Shown: positions 8,018 through 16,788, counted from the stretch's first letter. The stretch: 45,066 nt of DNA from a virus (IMGVR_UViG_3300036792_000071:1-45066), one strand, 5' to 3'. Notes: generated by a model from the sequence alone, not told the origin. Program-made: numbers and translations.

Positions 8018-8208
8018 TTGATTACTGCCCAGTCTGTAGCCAGAAAGTCATCCATCATGAAAAGCGGACCCTGATAGTCGTTACCGGATACATGATGAAG
8101 GAAGACGTTGTGTAGCTCGCTGTACTCAACCCAACAAGTAGCTATGTACCTCTCACGCTTCACCTTCTTACCGCTTCTGCATAGCTCCATTGCATGAATG
8201 AAGTTCAT
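8008..8208 (-). CDS. DUF2829/Tad2-like protein, candidate anti-Thoeris
   Basis: This 66-residue protein fits the DUF2829 pattern: MNFIHAMELCRSGKKVKRER at the start (usual form M-F-A-GKKV-R-W) and MMDDFLATDWAVI at the end (usual form DLLA-DWE-V). DUF2829 includes Tad2, a phage protein that traps the cyclic ADP-ribose signal of Thoeris defence. The aromatic after KVKRER is Tyr rather than the usual Trp, and the middle is short, so sponge activity is inferred. ATG 8208 has GAGGTG upstream. Confidence 0.6.
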   Translation of the reverse strand: MNFIHAMELCRSGKKVKRERYIATCWVEYSELHNVFLHHVSGNDYQGPLFMMDDFLATDWAVIKDR

Positions 8209-8763
8209 TTAGTCGAACACCTCGTTCTTGGGAGCTTCCTCGCACCAGCAGACGCCGTTGTTGTACTGGCGCCACGGGCAGAACGTCTCGCGAATCCAGA
8301 AGCCCCAGCTACGCGACTTAGGAGCGGTCTTGACGATGGTCCAGACAGGCGTATTGTCTTTGAGGATGACCCGGTGCTTCCACTCGTCAGGACGCCGTAG
8401 AAGGCTGAAGCGTGGGTAGAACTTCATCTTGCGGTGCTCGGTGCCGTCCGGGGAGGTGAGGAAGGTGTACCCCAGTGGAACGATGGAGCCTTGCAGAGGA
8501 GTCTCTTCCCAGTACCCGCGAGTGAGGATAAGACTGGTGAACGACCACGGATGGTCGTGAAGATGTGGGTCTTCGTCCCCACGATAGAACTTGTGCAGGT
8601 AGAGGCGACCCTTTCCCTTGTTCTTGCCGAAGTCCTTATCACGCGGATAGAGGAAGAAGCGGCGCAGGTAGATGTCCGGCGAGTCATCCCTCAGGATGTC
8701 GGTGTAGGGGAATAGCTTGCATAGAAGTCGCTCGATGAGAGAGGGTTGCACTGGGTTACTCAT
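8209..8763 (-). CDS. Cupin-like phage protein
   Basis: A 184-residue protein with the cupin metal motif HLHDHPWSFTSLILTRGYWEE (His91, His93 and a Glu about residue 111 region) and a second EWKHRVIL segment with His that would complete the site. A conserved region RRFFLYP...YLHKFYRGDEDP precedes it. Such single-domain cupins occur in many phages without known substrate. Its stop abuts the Tad2-like start. Confidence 0.6.
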   Translation of the reverse strand: MSNPVQPSLIERLLCKLFPYTDILRDDSPDIYLRRFFLYPRDKDFGKNKGKGRLYLHKFYRGDEDPHLHDHPWSFTSLILTRGYWEETPLQGSIVPLGYTFLTSPDGTEHRKMKFYPRFSLLRRPDEWKHRVILKDNTPVWTIVKTAPKSRSWGFWIRETFCPWRQYNNGVCWCEEAPKNEVFD

Positions 8764-8947
8764 GTGTGTTGTACTCCACGGGCGTCACCCGGAATTTCGT
8801 ACCGGAGTTGGCGGGAGCCTCAGAGTTCCACTTGGCCGCGTAGCTGGCATAGCTCTCGCGCTCATAGGCAGCGATAGAACCTCCCGGAAAGGTCATGGGC
8901 TTCCAGTTGTCAGAATCTGTAGTCTTCTGCTCGACGATGTAAATCAT
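8756..8947 (-). CDS. Small hypothetical protein, 63 aa
   Basis: ATG 8947 has an ideal AAGGAGG site; the 3' end overlaps the cupin start by eight bases. Begins MIYIVEQKTTDSDNWKPM, a pattern seen in small phage proteins of unknown role. Confidence 0.6.
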   Translation of the reverse strand: MIYIVEQKTTDSDNWKPMTFPGGSIAAYERESYASYAAKWNSEAPANSGTKFRVTPVEYNTHE

Positions 8948-8958
8948 CGTTCTCCTCC

Positions 8959-10017
8959 TTAGAACATCCGGTCGATAATCTCGATGAGATACCCGGCGTT
9001 CACCTTCTCCGGGTCTTTAGCCTTCAGATTGGAGATAAGCTGTACGAAGTACGCGGTGTCCACTCCGGTCAGTTGGTCCTCCAGCACCTCAATGCTGGTA
9101 AGGTCTAACTGACTAATCTGCATACACATCTTGAGAATCTGTCCGGCATTGATACGCCAGCCTCGTGTGATGAACTTACGCAGTCGAACGATGGAGCACA
9201 CGGGGTACTTACTGCCGACGTACTTCAGCTCCTTGGACAAGATGCTTTCAAGGGCTTCCTGACGCAGAACAAGATTTCCGTCCCAGCTCGTCCAATATGA
9301 AGTGCAGTGAACGAAGTCGTAGTTCTCGTGAATCGTGTCTGGCTCCCCATAGAAGCGGAGGACAATTTGAATCTTGTCGCTTAGGGTGATGGCGTTCGAA
9401 CTAAGGAACACCGGACGGAACTGTCCTTCGTTTTCCTTTACCAACTCCATCTTCGTGTCTTCTAGGGTGTCTTCAGTCTCTCCGGGGTTATCCATGACCT
9501 TCGCGATATAGTCTGCGGCCTGACCGTCAGGATGCCCTTCGAAGTATTTGTACTCCCCGGTCTCTGTCTCTTCACCGACGATGCCTGCGGACTTGGCCAC
9601 AATCTTCACGCGCTTTTGGACAACTGTGACTGCGGGTTCTGGTTCGGAAGCAAACACCACAACGTCATCCGTAGGAATCACACCTCCGTTAACTTCCGCC
9701 TGTTCCGCTTTGTCCTCTAGGTTGCGACTGAACACGAAGTCAGGGTCCACGAACAGCTTGAAGTCCTTCTCGCCATTCTTCTCTTTGAACTTGTTGACGT
9801 AGTAATTCGCCACGGCCAAAGTGGTGTCGTAGTCGCGTAAGTACACGTCGAAGTCATTGACCTCTTCGCCCTGAAGCATAGAGACAATGGCTCCGCCCGT
9901 AACGATTACGTTCTTGGCGACCAGCTTCCGTATCTCTTCGTCGTCGATAGTGGCAACCCACTTATCAATCTTCTTTGTGAGGATGCTCTTGATTGTCTTT
10001 GCCTTATAGCCTGCCAT
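8959..10017 (-). CDS. Nucleotidyltransferase-superfamily protein
   Basis: A 352-residue protein with the polymerase-beta-type nucleotidyltransferase signature: GG at 41-42 (VTGGAIVSML) followed by D55-F-D57 (NDFDVYL). A third acidic residue would lie later; an acidic insert (about 95-200) makes the domain unusual. The C-terminal part (VCSIVRLRKFITRGWRINAG) may bind substrate. Related phage genes have no assigned substrate; it sits just downstream of the tRNA, so RNA-end or tRNA modification is one possibility. ATG 10017 has AGGAGA. Confidence 0.6.
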   Translation of the reverse strand: MAGYKAKTIKSILTKKIDKWVATIDDEEIRKLVAKNVIVTGGAIVSMLQGEEVNDFDVYLRDYDTTLAVANYYVNKFKEKNGEKDFKLFVDPDFVFSRNLEDKAEQAEVNGGVIPTDDVVVFASEPEPAVTVVQKRVKIVAKSAGIVGEETETGEYKYFEGHPDGQAADYIAKVMDNPGETEDTLEDTKMELVKENEGQFRPVFLSSNAITLSDKIQIVLRFYGEPDTIHENYDFVHCTSYWTSWDGNLVLRQEALESILSKELKYVGSKYPVCSIVRLRKFITRGWRINAGQILKMCMQISQLDLTSIEVLEDQLTGVDTAYFVQLISNLKAKDPEKVNAGYLIEIIDRMF

Positions 10018-10035
10018 GTGTCTCTCCTAAGAAAT

Positions 10036-10109
10036 TGGTTCCCCACCAAGGATTCGAACCTCGATTCACAGCTTCAAAGGCTGCTGTCCTACCGTTAGAC
10101 GAATGGGGA
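10036..10109 (-). tRNA. tRNA-Gln (anticodon TTG), CCA encoded
   Basis: The acceptor stem pairs TCCCCAT with GTGGGGA. The anticodon stem GCAGC/GCTGT carries the loop CTTTGAA, giving anticodon TTG (reads CAA, and CAG by wobble). The T-arm is CGAGG-TTCGAAT-CCTTG and the 3' ACCA is encoded. It lies between the nucleotidyltransferase and a small membrane gene and is transcribed with them. Confidence 0.92.
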
Positions 10110-10117
10110 AAATGTAG

Positions 10118-10201
10118 TTAGTTCAGGAATAGAGACAGGACTATACCTGCCAGTAGTCCAACCCAGAACCATGTGGGAACGTTCTTCACAAAAGTCTTCA
10201 T
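10118..10201 (-). CDS. Tiny membrane protein, 27 aa
   Basis: ATG 10201 follows CCCCCTTTT with no ribosome site. The product is one membrane helix (TWFWVGLLAGIVLSLFL) after a basic start MKTFVKN. It is tucked between recA and the tRNA gene. Confidence 0.5.
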   Translation of the reverse strand: MKTFVKNVPTWFWVGLLAGIVLSLFLN

Positions 10202-10231
10202 AAAAGGGGGCCGCGCTACTGCGCGTCGGCC
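10199..10231 (-). promoter_or_regulatory. Hairpin over the recA stop ending in CCTTTTATG
   Basis: CGCGC-AGTA-GCGCG spans the recA stop codon, extended by GGC/GCC with a bulge, and is followed by CCCTTTT and the ATG of the next small gene. Looks like a terminator-start fusion, as at 7993-8017. Confidence 0.55.
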
Positions 10232-11340
10232 TCTTGCTGAGCTTTGATAGCCTTCTCAAGCTCGGCTCTAATCTGCTTCACGAGTTCCGGTTTGTCACGA
10301 AGGACGTTGACGGCGTTCGCCAATCCTTGTGCAATCTTCTCCCCGTTGAAGCTGATATATCCGCCTCCGCCCTTGGTGAGCGCTCCCACCTCGGCGGCGT
10401 AGTTGACGGTGTCGGCGAAGCGGTCAATGCCCTTGCCGTAGAGGACATCCACGACCGTGGAGCGGAAGGGAGTGCCTACCTTGTTCTTGACAGCCTTCAT
10501 TCGCATACGGTGCCCGATGAGGACGCCGCCTGACGTAATCTCTCCACCATCGGTCTTGCTGACCCGGCGAACGTCGAGACGAACCGAGGCGTAGAACTTG
10601 AGAGCGCGGCCTCCTGTGGTGGTCTCCGGGCTGCCGAACATCACGCCAATCTTCTCGCGAATCTGGTTGATGAAGATGACCGTGACATTGTTGATAGCGC
10701 AGATGCCACGAAGCTTTCGCATGGCCTGCGACATCAGCCTCGCCTGTAAGCCCATGTGACTGTCGCCCATCTCTCCGTCCAGCTCGGCCTGCGGAACGAG
10801 AGCCGCTACTGAGTCCACCACGATGATGGAGACTGCTCGCGACTCTACAAGAGCGATGACGGTTTCGAGAGCCTGCTCTCCTGAGTCCGGCTGGGAGACG
10901 AAGAGTTCTTCCACGTTGACGCCGAGACTCTTGGCGTAGTTGGGGTCCAGAGCGTGCTCGGCATCGACAAAGGCGCAGAGTTCTCCACGGCGTTGCTCGG
11001 CGGAAAGTATCTCCAGCGTGGCCGTGGTCTTGCCTGCCGACTCAGGGCCGAAGATTTCAACGATGCGGCCCTTGGGCACTCCTCCGATACCGAACACCCC
11101 GTAGTCGAGCGAAGGGATGTCTGTAGAGTGGTGCGGCATGGGGATGCCGACTTTGCTGCCGAGGCGAACCAGAGACTGCGTGGTCTCGAATTGCTTGTTC
11201 AGCTTGGAGGCAACGGCTTCCAGAGCCTTGAACTTTTCTGATTTGTTGGCCAGCTTGGCGGCGGGTGTCGCTTTGGCTTTCTCGTTAGCCGCTGCTTCCC
11301 CGGTCGCCTCTGCCAGCTCTTGTAACGCTGTTTTGCTCAT
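10216..11340 (-). CDS. recA: RecA recombinase
   Basis: A 374-residue RecA with Walker A GPESAGKT at about 98-105, [12 protein letters not shown] as Walker B, the MAW-like [20 protein letters not shown] segment and [20 protein letters not shown] (loop 2). It would drive strand exchange in phage recombination and repair. The frame is open to 11373, but ATG 11340 is chosen because a sigma70 promoter (-35 11368-11373, -10 11345-11350) lies within the longer frame; transcription would begin on the start codon. The N-terminus is longer than in E. coli RecA, with an Ala/Lys-rich lead. Confidence 0.93.
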   Translation of the reverse strand: MSKTALQELAEATGEAAANEKAKATPAAKLANKSEKFKALEAVASKLNKQFETTQSLVRLGSKVGIPMPHHSTDIPSLDYGVFGIGGVPKGRIVEIFGPESAGKTTATLEILSAEQRRGELCAFVDAEHALDPNYAKSLGVNVEELFVSQPDSGEQALETVIALVESRAVSIIVVDSVAALVPQAELDGEMGDSHMGLQARLMSQAMRKLRGICAINNVTVIFINQIREKIGVMFGSPETTTGGRALKFYASVRLDVRRVSKTDGGEITSGGVLIGHRMRMKAVKNKVGTPFRSTVVDVLYGKGIDRFADTVNYAAEVGALTKGGGGYISFNGEKIAQGLANAVNVLRDKPELVKQIRAELEKAIKAQQEADAQ

Positions 11341-11344
11341 TCTT

Positions 11345-11373
11345 AGATTACTACAGTCTTGCCAATTTGTCAA
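11345..11373 (-). promoter_or_regulatory. Operator-promoter of recA
   Basis: TTGACA (11368-11373), 17-bp spacer, TAATCT (11345-11350). The -35 is part of the 15-bp motif TTGACAAATTGGCAA (11359-11373). Predicted start is within two bases of the recA ATG. Confidence 0.8.
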
Positions 11374-11375
11374 GC

Positions 11376-11873
11376 CTAAACGGCTGGCTGTGGTTCGCCT
11401 GCCTCGGCTTGGATGGCCTGAGCCTCATCTGCCGCCTTTTTCCATGCGGCCAGCGTGCTCATGAATTTGAGATAATTGCGAGTGAACTTAGGACCGCGCA
11501 ACTGGCTGAGACCGTCAGGACCGAACTGCTGGAAGACCTCATCGCACGCCTTGGTCAATTCCCCGTGGGCGTTGAAAAAGGTAAACCAGCATCTTTCGCA
11601 GTTGCGATTCTTCGGTTCATGACCGGGGCGGAACTTATGTCCACACAGGGGAACGGTCTGGAGCTGCAAGGTTGCCTTGGAAGAGTCAAAGAACGCACGC
11701 GTGATGTGCTTACGCTCTTCTTTCCAGCTCTGGAACGTGGAGCCGTCGAACTCGGCCTGCTCCAACTCTGCGATGACGGCCTGTGGAGTGGCAGGCGTGT
11801 AGTTGGCTATACCGGGAGTCTGAAAGGTGACGACCTCTGCCGGAATCCCGCTCTCAGTTGTGACGCTATCCAT
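11376..11873 (-). CDS. Hypothetical protein with zinc-like Cys/His cluster
   Basis: A 165-residue protein. The middle has [20 protein letters not shown], a plausible metal site (C-x-H then C-x2-C). The C-terminal part is helical ([18 protein letters not shown]). ATG 11873 lies inside the end of the previous small gene. Function unknown; its stop sits just upstream of the recA operator. Confidence 0.6.
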   Translation of the reverse strand: MDSVTTESGIPAEVVTFQTPGIANYTPATPQAVIAELEQAEFDGSTFQSWKEERKHITRAFFDSSKATLQLQTVPLCGHKFRPGHEPKNRNCERCWFTFFNAHGELTKACDEVFQQFGPDGLSQLRGPKFTRNYLKFMSTLAAWKKAADEAQAIQAEAGEPQPAV

Positions 11874-12045
11874 TGCGACCGTTCTTTCGACTTTCGCGGC
11901 GGATGAGATTGTTCTCTTTACCGGTGAGCTGGGGAGAGACCAGACCGTACTTCTGTTTCAGGATGAAGTCCTCGTCGTACTTCACGCCTTGTGCTTCCTT
12001 GCGGTACTCGCGAGTGACCGCCTGCTGAACTGAACCCTGCGTCAT
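11866..12045 (-). CDS. Small charged hypothetical protein, 59 aa
   Basis: ATG 12045 overlaps the previous stop (TAATG) and the TAG at 11866-11868 overlaps the next gene. The protein is hydrophilic with a basic C-terminus ([15 protein letters not shown]). Position and double overlap are the support. Confidence 0.55.
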   Translation of the reverse strand: MTQGSVQQAVTREYRKEAQGVKYDEDFILKQKYGLVSPQLTGKENNLIRRESRKNGRNG

Positions 12046-12470
12046 TACTTCTTGCCTCTCTTACTGGTTAGACCACGGATAACTTTGAAGTACCGGCTGA
12101 CGGGGCTGATACGGCGTGCGCGTAGAAGCTTGCCGAGTTTCTGCTCGATACCGGAACGTTCCTTAGGTGTGAGTTGGGTGGAGTCCTCGTACAGGTACGT
12201 CTCCCAGAACAGGACCTCTTCCTCTGGGGAAAGATTGCGCGAGATGAGGTTCTCTACGTCGCAGAAGAAGTCCATGAGGTTTGGAGCGGCTGGGACACGG
12301 GTACCTTTGCCCTCGTCGAAGTTGTTCTTCATGGCGGCTATGGCGCCGCGTCCTTTGAGGGTTTGGTAGTGCCCGGTGAAAGGCTCCTTGGCGAACGGGT
12401 TGCCGAAGACATCCTCGAAGGCCCGTTGGTTCGCAGCGAGAATCTCGATGCGAGTGAGGTTACTGCTCAT
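12045..12470 (-). CDS. Hypothetical protein, 141 aa
   Basis: ATG 12470 overlaps the endonuclease TGA (ATGA), with GGAGC upstream; the longer frame is the endonuclease gene's shadow. Helical, mixed charge, ending in a basic tail (VIRGLTSKRGKK). No family recognised. Confidence 0.6.
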   Translation of the reverse strand: MSSNLTRIEILAANQRAFEDVFGNPFAKEPFTGHYQTLKGRGAIAAMKNNFDEGKGTRVPAAPNLMDFFCDVENLISRNLSPEEEVLFWETYLYEDSTQLTPKERSGIEQKLGKLLRARRISPVSRYFKVIRGLTSKRGKK

Positions 12471-12856
12471 CCTGCTCCTGCTAGTTCTGCTATTTTCTTC
12501 AATAGCTTGGCTCGTTTCTTTGTTCCTATGCGTCCCGGAGCGGTGACGTGTGCCCGTCCCAGAGCCTCCGTTGCGGGATAGCCTTGGACGTAGCTGGCTG
12601 CGGAGATTACGTGGAGGTCGTTGTCTCTCCACTTACCCAGAGCGCGGTTGCAGAGCATACAGAGAAGGCCGCGTATGGCGCCGGTGATGTGGTTGTGGTC
12701 CACGGCCAGACGCGTCCCGAGGGGAGGTTTCCGGCAGATAGCGCAGCGATTGCCTTGGTGCTTGAGTATGGCGTTGTACTCGGACAGGGTGATACCGAAC
12801 GTACGCCGCAGGCGAAGGTCTGCGGCCCTGTCCTTGGCCGACGTTTTGGAGGGCAT
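12467..12856 (-). CDS. Endonuclease VII-like HNH nuclease
   Basis: A 129-residue protein with the complete family layout: basic N-terminus, RTFGITLSEYNAIL, CAICRKPP, AVDHNHITG with the catalytic DH, then LLCMLCNRALG. It is the intact counterpart of the partial gene at the window's left edge. Stop-start overlaps with both neighbours place it firmly in the operon, so it could be the phage's junction resolvase or a homing nuclease. Confidence 0.8.
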   Translation of the reverse strand: MPSKTSAKDRAADLRLRRTFGITLSEYNAILKHQGNRCAICRKPPLGTRLAVDHNHITGAIRGLLCMLCNRALGKWRDNDLHVISAASYVQGYPATEALGRAHVTAPGRIGTKKRAKLLKKIAELAGAG

Positions 12857-13371
12857 CAGAGAGAGTGGGCAAACATCCCTAGGTCAATGAACCGGAGGGT
12901 GCCTTCCTTGTCGATACGTAGGTTGCCATCATGCAGGTCCGTACTCATGACCTTGAAGGACCGGCGTATCGTCCGCCGCATGTTCTCCATCCAGCTTTCC
13001 AGCTCGGCGTTATAGGCAGGCCGCTTACGGTACTTGCGTACGACTGTGACGCCTGTCTCCGGGTCGTGGTGCAGGAACTCCGGGAGGTGCGGCTTCAGCG
13101 CCTGAAGACGTTTTCCCTTGGACTTGCTAATCCGCTGGAAGGCGTCCCACTCATTGACGGCATGAAGCACGTTACCGTTATTGACGGTGTTATCGCTTTT
13201 GAGGCGAGGAATCTTGACCAGAAGGGAGGTTCCTAGGATTTGGTATCCATCCCGGAAGCATCCTCCACCGATATATTTGACGGGCAACATGCAGTCGTCC
13301 AAGAGAGCTTGGGCGCTTTTCGGTTGAGTGTCCTTGATGTTGCGAATGACATACTCTTCATTCAGGGCCAT
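12856..13371 (-). CDS. Protein-kinase-like phage protein
   Basis: A 171-residue minimal kinase fold by motif order: a Gly loop GGGCFRDGYQI (35-45), Lys53 in LLVKIPR, Glu74 in VNEWDAF, catalytic-loop TDLHDGN with D145/D148/N150, and IDLG with D163. It is shorter than classical kinases (about 250 aa), having lost much of the C-lobe. Phage kinases of this sort may phosphorylate host proteins or small molecules; the target is unknown. It overlaps the primase-helicase gene by one base and has no recognised close family. Confidence 0.5.
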   Translation of the reverse strand: MALNEEYVIRNIKDTQPKSAQALLDDCMLPVKYIGGGCFRDGYQILGTSLLVKIPRLKSDNTVNNGNVLHAVNEWDAFQRISKSKGKRLQALKPHLPEFLHHDPETGVTVVRKYRKRPAYNAELESWMENMRRTIRRSFKVMSTDLHDGNLRIDKEGTLRFIDLGMFAHSL

Positions 13372-15368
13372 CAGTACGTTATCTCTCCAGAGCCTGCCTC
13401 AGGGGCGGTGACAGGAGCAGGAGACATCCCTAGTCCTTTGTCTTTCATCAGCTCTTTGTTGATGAGGGCATTGGCGCCCACGTTGAAGTCGTTGAAGGTA
13501 GAACGCGCACCGTCATACATGAGCCACGACTGTCCTCCCGCCGAGTAGCGGGACAGGCCGACACTGATAAGGGCCTTGTCGTCGAAGGCGGCGCTCTGCT
13601 CGATGCCCATCATCTCTTCCACTTCGTCGGCATTGGTAGAGCCGAGACGCTTGCGGTTGATGGAGATGTTGCAGTCACAATCCTTGGCGATGGCGGCGGA
13701 CCCGTCGGTGTTGTCGCTGGTGACTATTTTGCCTTCAGAGACGCGGTGCGGCTGGAGGATGACGATAATCTGTACGTCAAACTCCTTGGCCATCTTGGTG
13801 AGGGTCTTGCTGATTTCCGACAGGTGCGTCGTACGGTTCTTCCCGTTCGGCGTGGGGGTGGTGTCGGCCAGCAGTTGCAGGTTGTCGAGGATAATCCACT
13901 TGACTCCATAGCGCCGGATGACTTGGCGGATGAGGTTGTAGATGTCATCGGTGGTCTTGTACTTGGGAAGGCAGAAGTATAGGTCTCCCTCGCGGTTGGA
14001 GGTGTGATTCTGTATCTGCGGAATCATGGTGAGGAACTCCTGAAGGAGAGCCTGTGCTTCCTCTGGGGAGTTCGGGATGTTGTCGGCAATCTGCGCCTTG
14101 TGGCAAATCCACTTGCGGGCCAGCTTGGCGCGGGTCATCTCAAGGCAAATCATCACGGCGTCATCGCCGTAGGTCTCGACCATGTGCTCGACGAGGTTCA
14201 TGGCGAACGTCGTCTTGCCCTGCTTCTCTGCCGCGAGAATGTGAATGACATCGCCGGGGTCGAAGCCTACGTGCTTGTTGAGGTCCGGCCACTGCGAGCG
14301 GTACTTCGGCTCGACGCCTTTGCCCAGAAGCTCTTCAAGGAACTCCTGCACGGCGTCGGTTGAGGAGGCTACGCCGTCCACATCGAAGAGGGCGGCTTCT
14401 TCTTTCAGCTTCTCGAACTCTTCAGCGGTCCCACCGCCGACCGTGAACCACTCGTTGAGGTCTTTGCCCTTGCGGGTCTCGCCCTCGTCGGTCGTGACTT
14501 CAAAGTCAGGAAGGGTCATCTTCCAGCAGCGCTCGATGCCTATCCGCGAGGCGAGGACTTGGGCGGCACGCTGGCCTACCTTGTCCTTGTCATAGCAGAC
14601 GTAAATCTTCTCCAGAGACTCCAGCTTGTCGAGAGTCTCTATCCACTCGGCCTTTTTGAAGTTGGCTCCCGGAACGCCACAAATATCCATGACGCCGTGG
14701 TCCATCGCGGCGATGCAGTTGGCCTCGCCTTCGACGAAGAAGACTTCCTTGATGCCGGGCTTGAGGATTTCCCCGTTGTAGAGCGGAGGCTCCCATCCCT
14801 TGGGACTGTTGAACGCCTTGGGTACCTTGCCCGGATGGTTCATGTCCGGCAGGGTGCGGAAGTGCGCGAAGACGACGTTGCCGTTGACGAGGTAGGGATA
14901 GACGAGGGCTTTGACTTCGCCTGTCTCGCGGAACCATCGTTTTTCGACGATGCCCAGCTTGGTCTTCTCAATGATTTCGCGGCTGAACCCCCGACCATTC
15001 ATCAGGTAGTCCATTGCGTCATCATCGGCAAGGAGCGCGGCGTGGCACGCTTCGATGTCGGGCAGTTCTTCTATTTGCTTTTGACCACCAGACCAGTCCT
15101 TGCGGCTTTCGACGCCGGGGACAGTGAGTCCTAGGTGCTCTCTAAGGTCGTTGATACGGCCACTCTTCCCACACTTGTGGCAATGGTGGAGGCCGTCCCG
15201 CTTCTGGTTTTCGTCACCCGTACCGTGTACTGCCATTTTGAAGGGCGTGCGCGATTCTGACTTACAGTACGGGCAGCGGAGGAGGCGAATCTCATTCTGC
15301 CCCTCCTCCGTAAACTCCCAGCCCTGACTCTTGACGAATTGCAAGGCTGTGCTGCCATTGACTTCCAT
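13371..15368 (-). CDS. Primase-helicase (T7 gp4-like)
   Basis: A 665-residue fusion. A zinc ribbon (C32, C35, C63, C66) is followed by a TOPRIM primase core with FVEGEANC (E213, E215) and YDKD (259-262), then a RecA-like DnaB-type helicase with Walker A AEKQGKTT (380-387) and WIILDNLQLLAD as Walker B. It would unwind the fork and lay down primers. The ATG at 15368 is inside MEVNGSTALQ with no better alternative. A sequence close to the operator motif (TTGACGAATTGCAA) near 15335 is coding and probably chance. Confidence 0.85.
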   Translation of the reverse strand: MEVNGSTALQFVKSQGWEFTEEGQNEIRLLRCPYCKSESRTPFKMAVHGTGDENQKRDGLHHCHKCGKSGRINDLREHLGLTVPGVESRKDWSGGQKQIEELPDIEACHAALLADDDAMDYLMNGRGFSREIIEKTKLGIVEKRWFRETGEVKALVYPYLVNGNVVFAHFRTLPDMNHPGKVPKAFNSPKGWEPPLYNGEILKPGIKEVFFVEGEANCIAAMDHGVMDICGVPGANFKKAEWIETLDKLESLEKIYVCYDKDKVGQRAAQVLASRIGIERCWKMTLPDFEVTTDEGETRKGKDLNEWFTVGGGTAEEFEKLKEEAALFDVDGVASSTDAVQEFLEELLGKGVEPKYRSQWPDLNKHVGFDPGDVIHILAAEKQGKTTFAMNLVEHMVETYGDDAVMICLEMTRAKLARKWICHKAQIADNIPNSPEEAQALLQEFLTMIPQIQNHTSNREGDLYFCLPKYKTTDDIYNLIRQVIRRYGVKWIILDNLQLLADTTPTPNGKNRTTHLSEISKTLTKMAKEFDVQIIVILQPHRVSEGKIVTSDNTDGSAAIAKDCDCNISINRKRLGSTNADEVEEMMGIEQSAAFDDKALISVGLSRYSAGGQSWLMYDGARSTFNDFNVGANALINKELMKDKGLGMSPAPVTAPEAGSGEITY

Positions 15369-15397
15369 TGACTCCTGTTACAGATTTGACGGCGGTC

Positions 15398-15895
15398 CTA
15401 GACCTCGTAGGTGACGGGCACGGTCGTGATGTAGTTCTTTAGGACAGCAGCCCCACGAGCTTCGACCTCGCTTTTGTAAACACGGGAGCCTGTAATCACG
15501 TTCCCAGAGAAGCTCTTGAACAGGTTGACGTAGCGGGTGACCTTCTCCTTGGCCATGAAGAGGTCATACTCTGTATCACAGCTAAGGAAGCCACCACTAC
15601 GGTTGACGTGGTACGGTGAACTTGCTGAGTGTTTTTCTGTGACATACGACACGGGATGCTGAATATTGGAACCTATGTCAGAGATGTGAGTGACCTTCTT
15701 GCCCTTGCGGGTGACGACAGGCTTCCCGGCAAGGGCTTCCTTGAGGTTGAAGGGCTTGAGGCCAGCGGGGACGTACGGAGCAGCGGGAGACTGACCGGCG
15801 CCATCGAGGTTAGAGTTCGTGGTGACCGTGTTGCCAATATCGGTCGAGGTGAGACCTGTGTTGACGCGGAGTGGGTAGGTTCTGTAAAGCGGCAT
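15398..15895 (-). CDS. Hypothetical protein, 165 aa
   Basis: ATG 15895 has AAAGGAA nine bases upstream; the frame is open to 15949 but that part is the promoter leader. The N-terminal half is rich in Thr, Asn and Pro; the C-terminal half has AKEKVTRYVNLFKSFSG. No family recognised. It is the first gene after an operator-promoter. Confidence 0.6.
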   Translation of the reverse strand: MPLYRTYPLRVNTGLTSTDIGNTVTTNSNLDGAGQSPAAPYVPAGLKPFNLKEALAGKPVVTRKGKKVTHISDIGSNIQHPVSYVTEKHSASSPYHVNRSGGFLSCDTEYDLFMAKEKVTRYVNLFKSFSGNVITGSRVYKSEVEARGAAVLKNYITTVPVTYEV

Positions 15896-15939
15896 GAGGG
15901 GTATTCCTTTTTCGGTTTCGCTCTTTTGAGTGTAAATCC

Positions 15940-15968
15940 ATAGTACCACGTTATTGCCAATTTGTCAA
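15940..15968 (-). promoter_or_regulatory. Operator-promoter upstream of the 15398-15895 gene
   Basis: TTGACA (15963-15968), 17-bp spacer, TACTAT (15940-15945); 15-bp motif TTGACAAATTGGCAA at 15954-15968. The TGA stop of the upstream gene is inside the -35 box. Leader about 38 bases. Confidence 0.85.
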
Positions 15969-16120
15969 GACTCGTCTTCGTCCAGAAACAGGCGACCGGC
16001 GTAGTTCTTTGGTACAGAAGGCACGGGTAGTGGAATAGGTTCCGGCGCCGGTGTATACACATCCTTTATGGCGTCCAGTATTTCCGTGGTGTCGTAAAGA
16101 AGAGTCAGGTTGTCGCCCAT
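15965..16120 (-). CDS. Small Pro-rich hypothetical protein, 51 aa
   Basis: ATG 16120 has GGAGGAC nine bases upstream. The product is acidic at both ends with a Pro-rich middle (YTPAPEPIPLPVPSVP) and an acidic tail. Its TGA is part of the next promoter. Confidence 0.55.
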   Translation of the reverse strand: MGDNLTLLYDTTEILDAIKDVYTPAPEPIPLPVPSVPKNYAGRLFLDEDES

Positions 16121-16124
16121 GTTG

Positions 16125-16763
16125 TTAGTCCTCCTCAAAGACGCGGTGGTTGGTATCCCGTACGCTCCGGGCCTTGGCGTCGGCCTGTGCGGACTCGAAG
16201 ACGGTAAGGCGAGCCTTTAGTTCACGGATTCGAAGTTCTTGGTCCGCGATGATGTCCGTCTGAGAGATAATTCGCGTACGATACGACTTTGCCATCTGGC
16301 GCATACCGTATACCTCTTCTCGATGTTCCCTGTCCTTCTCGTACTCGCGCTCCTCGATGAACTGCACGACCCTATCTACTTGTGAAGGAGGGAAGCCTTT
16401 TCCGAGGAGTTCTCGAACCTTCTCGTGGAGGGTTGTCGGCGGTGGGGCGCCCCAAGAGGTACCGTAGTGATTACTCAGCCCTTCGGCTTCGAGTGCGGGG
16501 TAGAGTTCACCGAAGTAGGGGTCGAACGCGATGAGTTTGATGAGGTCTTTCAAGTGCCATTTGTAGGCTTTTATGGACTGCGTCTGGTACTCGGTCAGTC
16601 CGGCCCACGGGTCCGTGGTTTCGACATCCAGAGCGGGTACTTCATGGCAAGGGTTATCCAGAGTAGGGATAGATTCTACCTTGCTGCTCTTAGGCTCTTT
16701 CTTCTTATCCCAAGGGCAGCCGTTGTTGTAGTAAGCAATCTTTTCGTTCTTCTTGGGTTTCAT
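16125..16763 (-). CDS. Hypothetical coiled-coil protein, 212 aa
   Basis: ATG 16763 directly follows TCCTTTT from a hairpin with no ribosome site. The basic N-terminus is followed by a Tyr/Trp-rich middle and a long charged helix (about 130-200, SQTDIIADQELRIRELKARL) likely to form a coiled coil. No family recognised. Confidence 0.6.
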   Translation of the reverse strand: MKPKKNEKIAYYNNGCPWDKKKEPKSSKVESIPTLDNPCHEVPALDVETTDPWAGLTEYQTQSIKAYKWHLKDLIKLIAFDPYFGELYPALEAEGLSNHYGTSWGAPPPTTLHEKVRELLGKGFPPSQVDRVVQFIEEREYEKDREHREEVYGMRQMAKSYRTRIISQTDIIADQELRIRELKARLTVFESAQADAKARSVRDTNHRVFEED

Positions 16764-16788
16764 AAAAGGAGCGGCTTTGCCCAGCCGC
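16761..16788 (-). promoter_or_regulatory. Hairpin ending in TCCTTTTATG
   Basis: GCGGCT (16788-16783) pairs with AGCCGC (16776-16771) around GGGCAA, then TCCTTTT and the ATG of the 16763 gene. It follows the RNA ligase stop by 12 bases. Confidence 0.6.
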
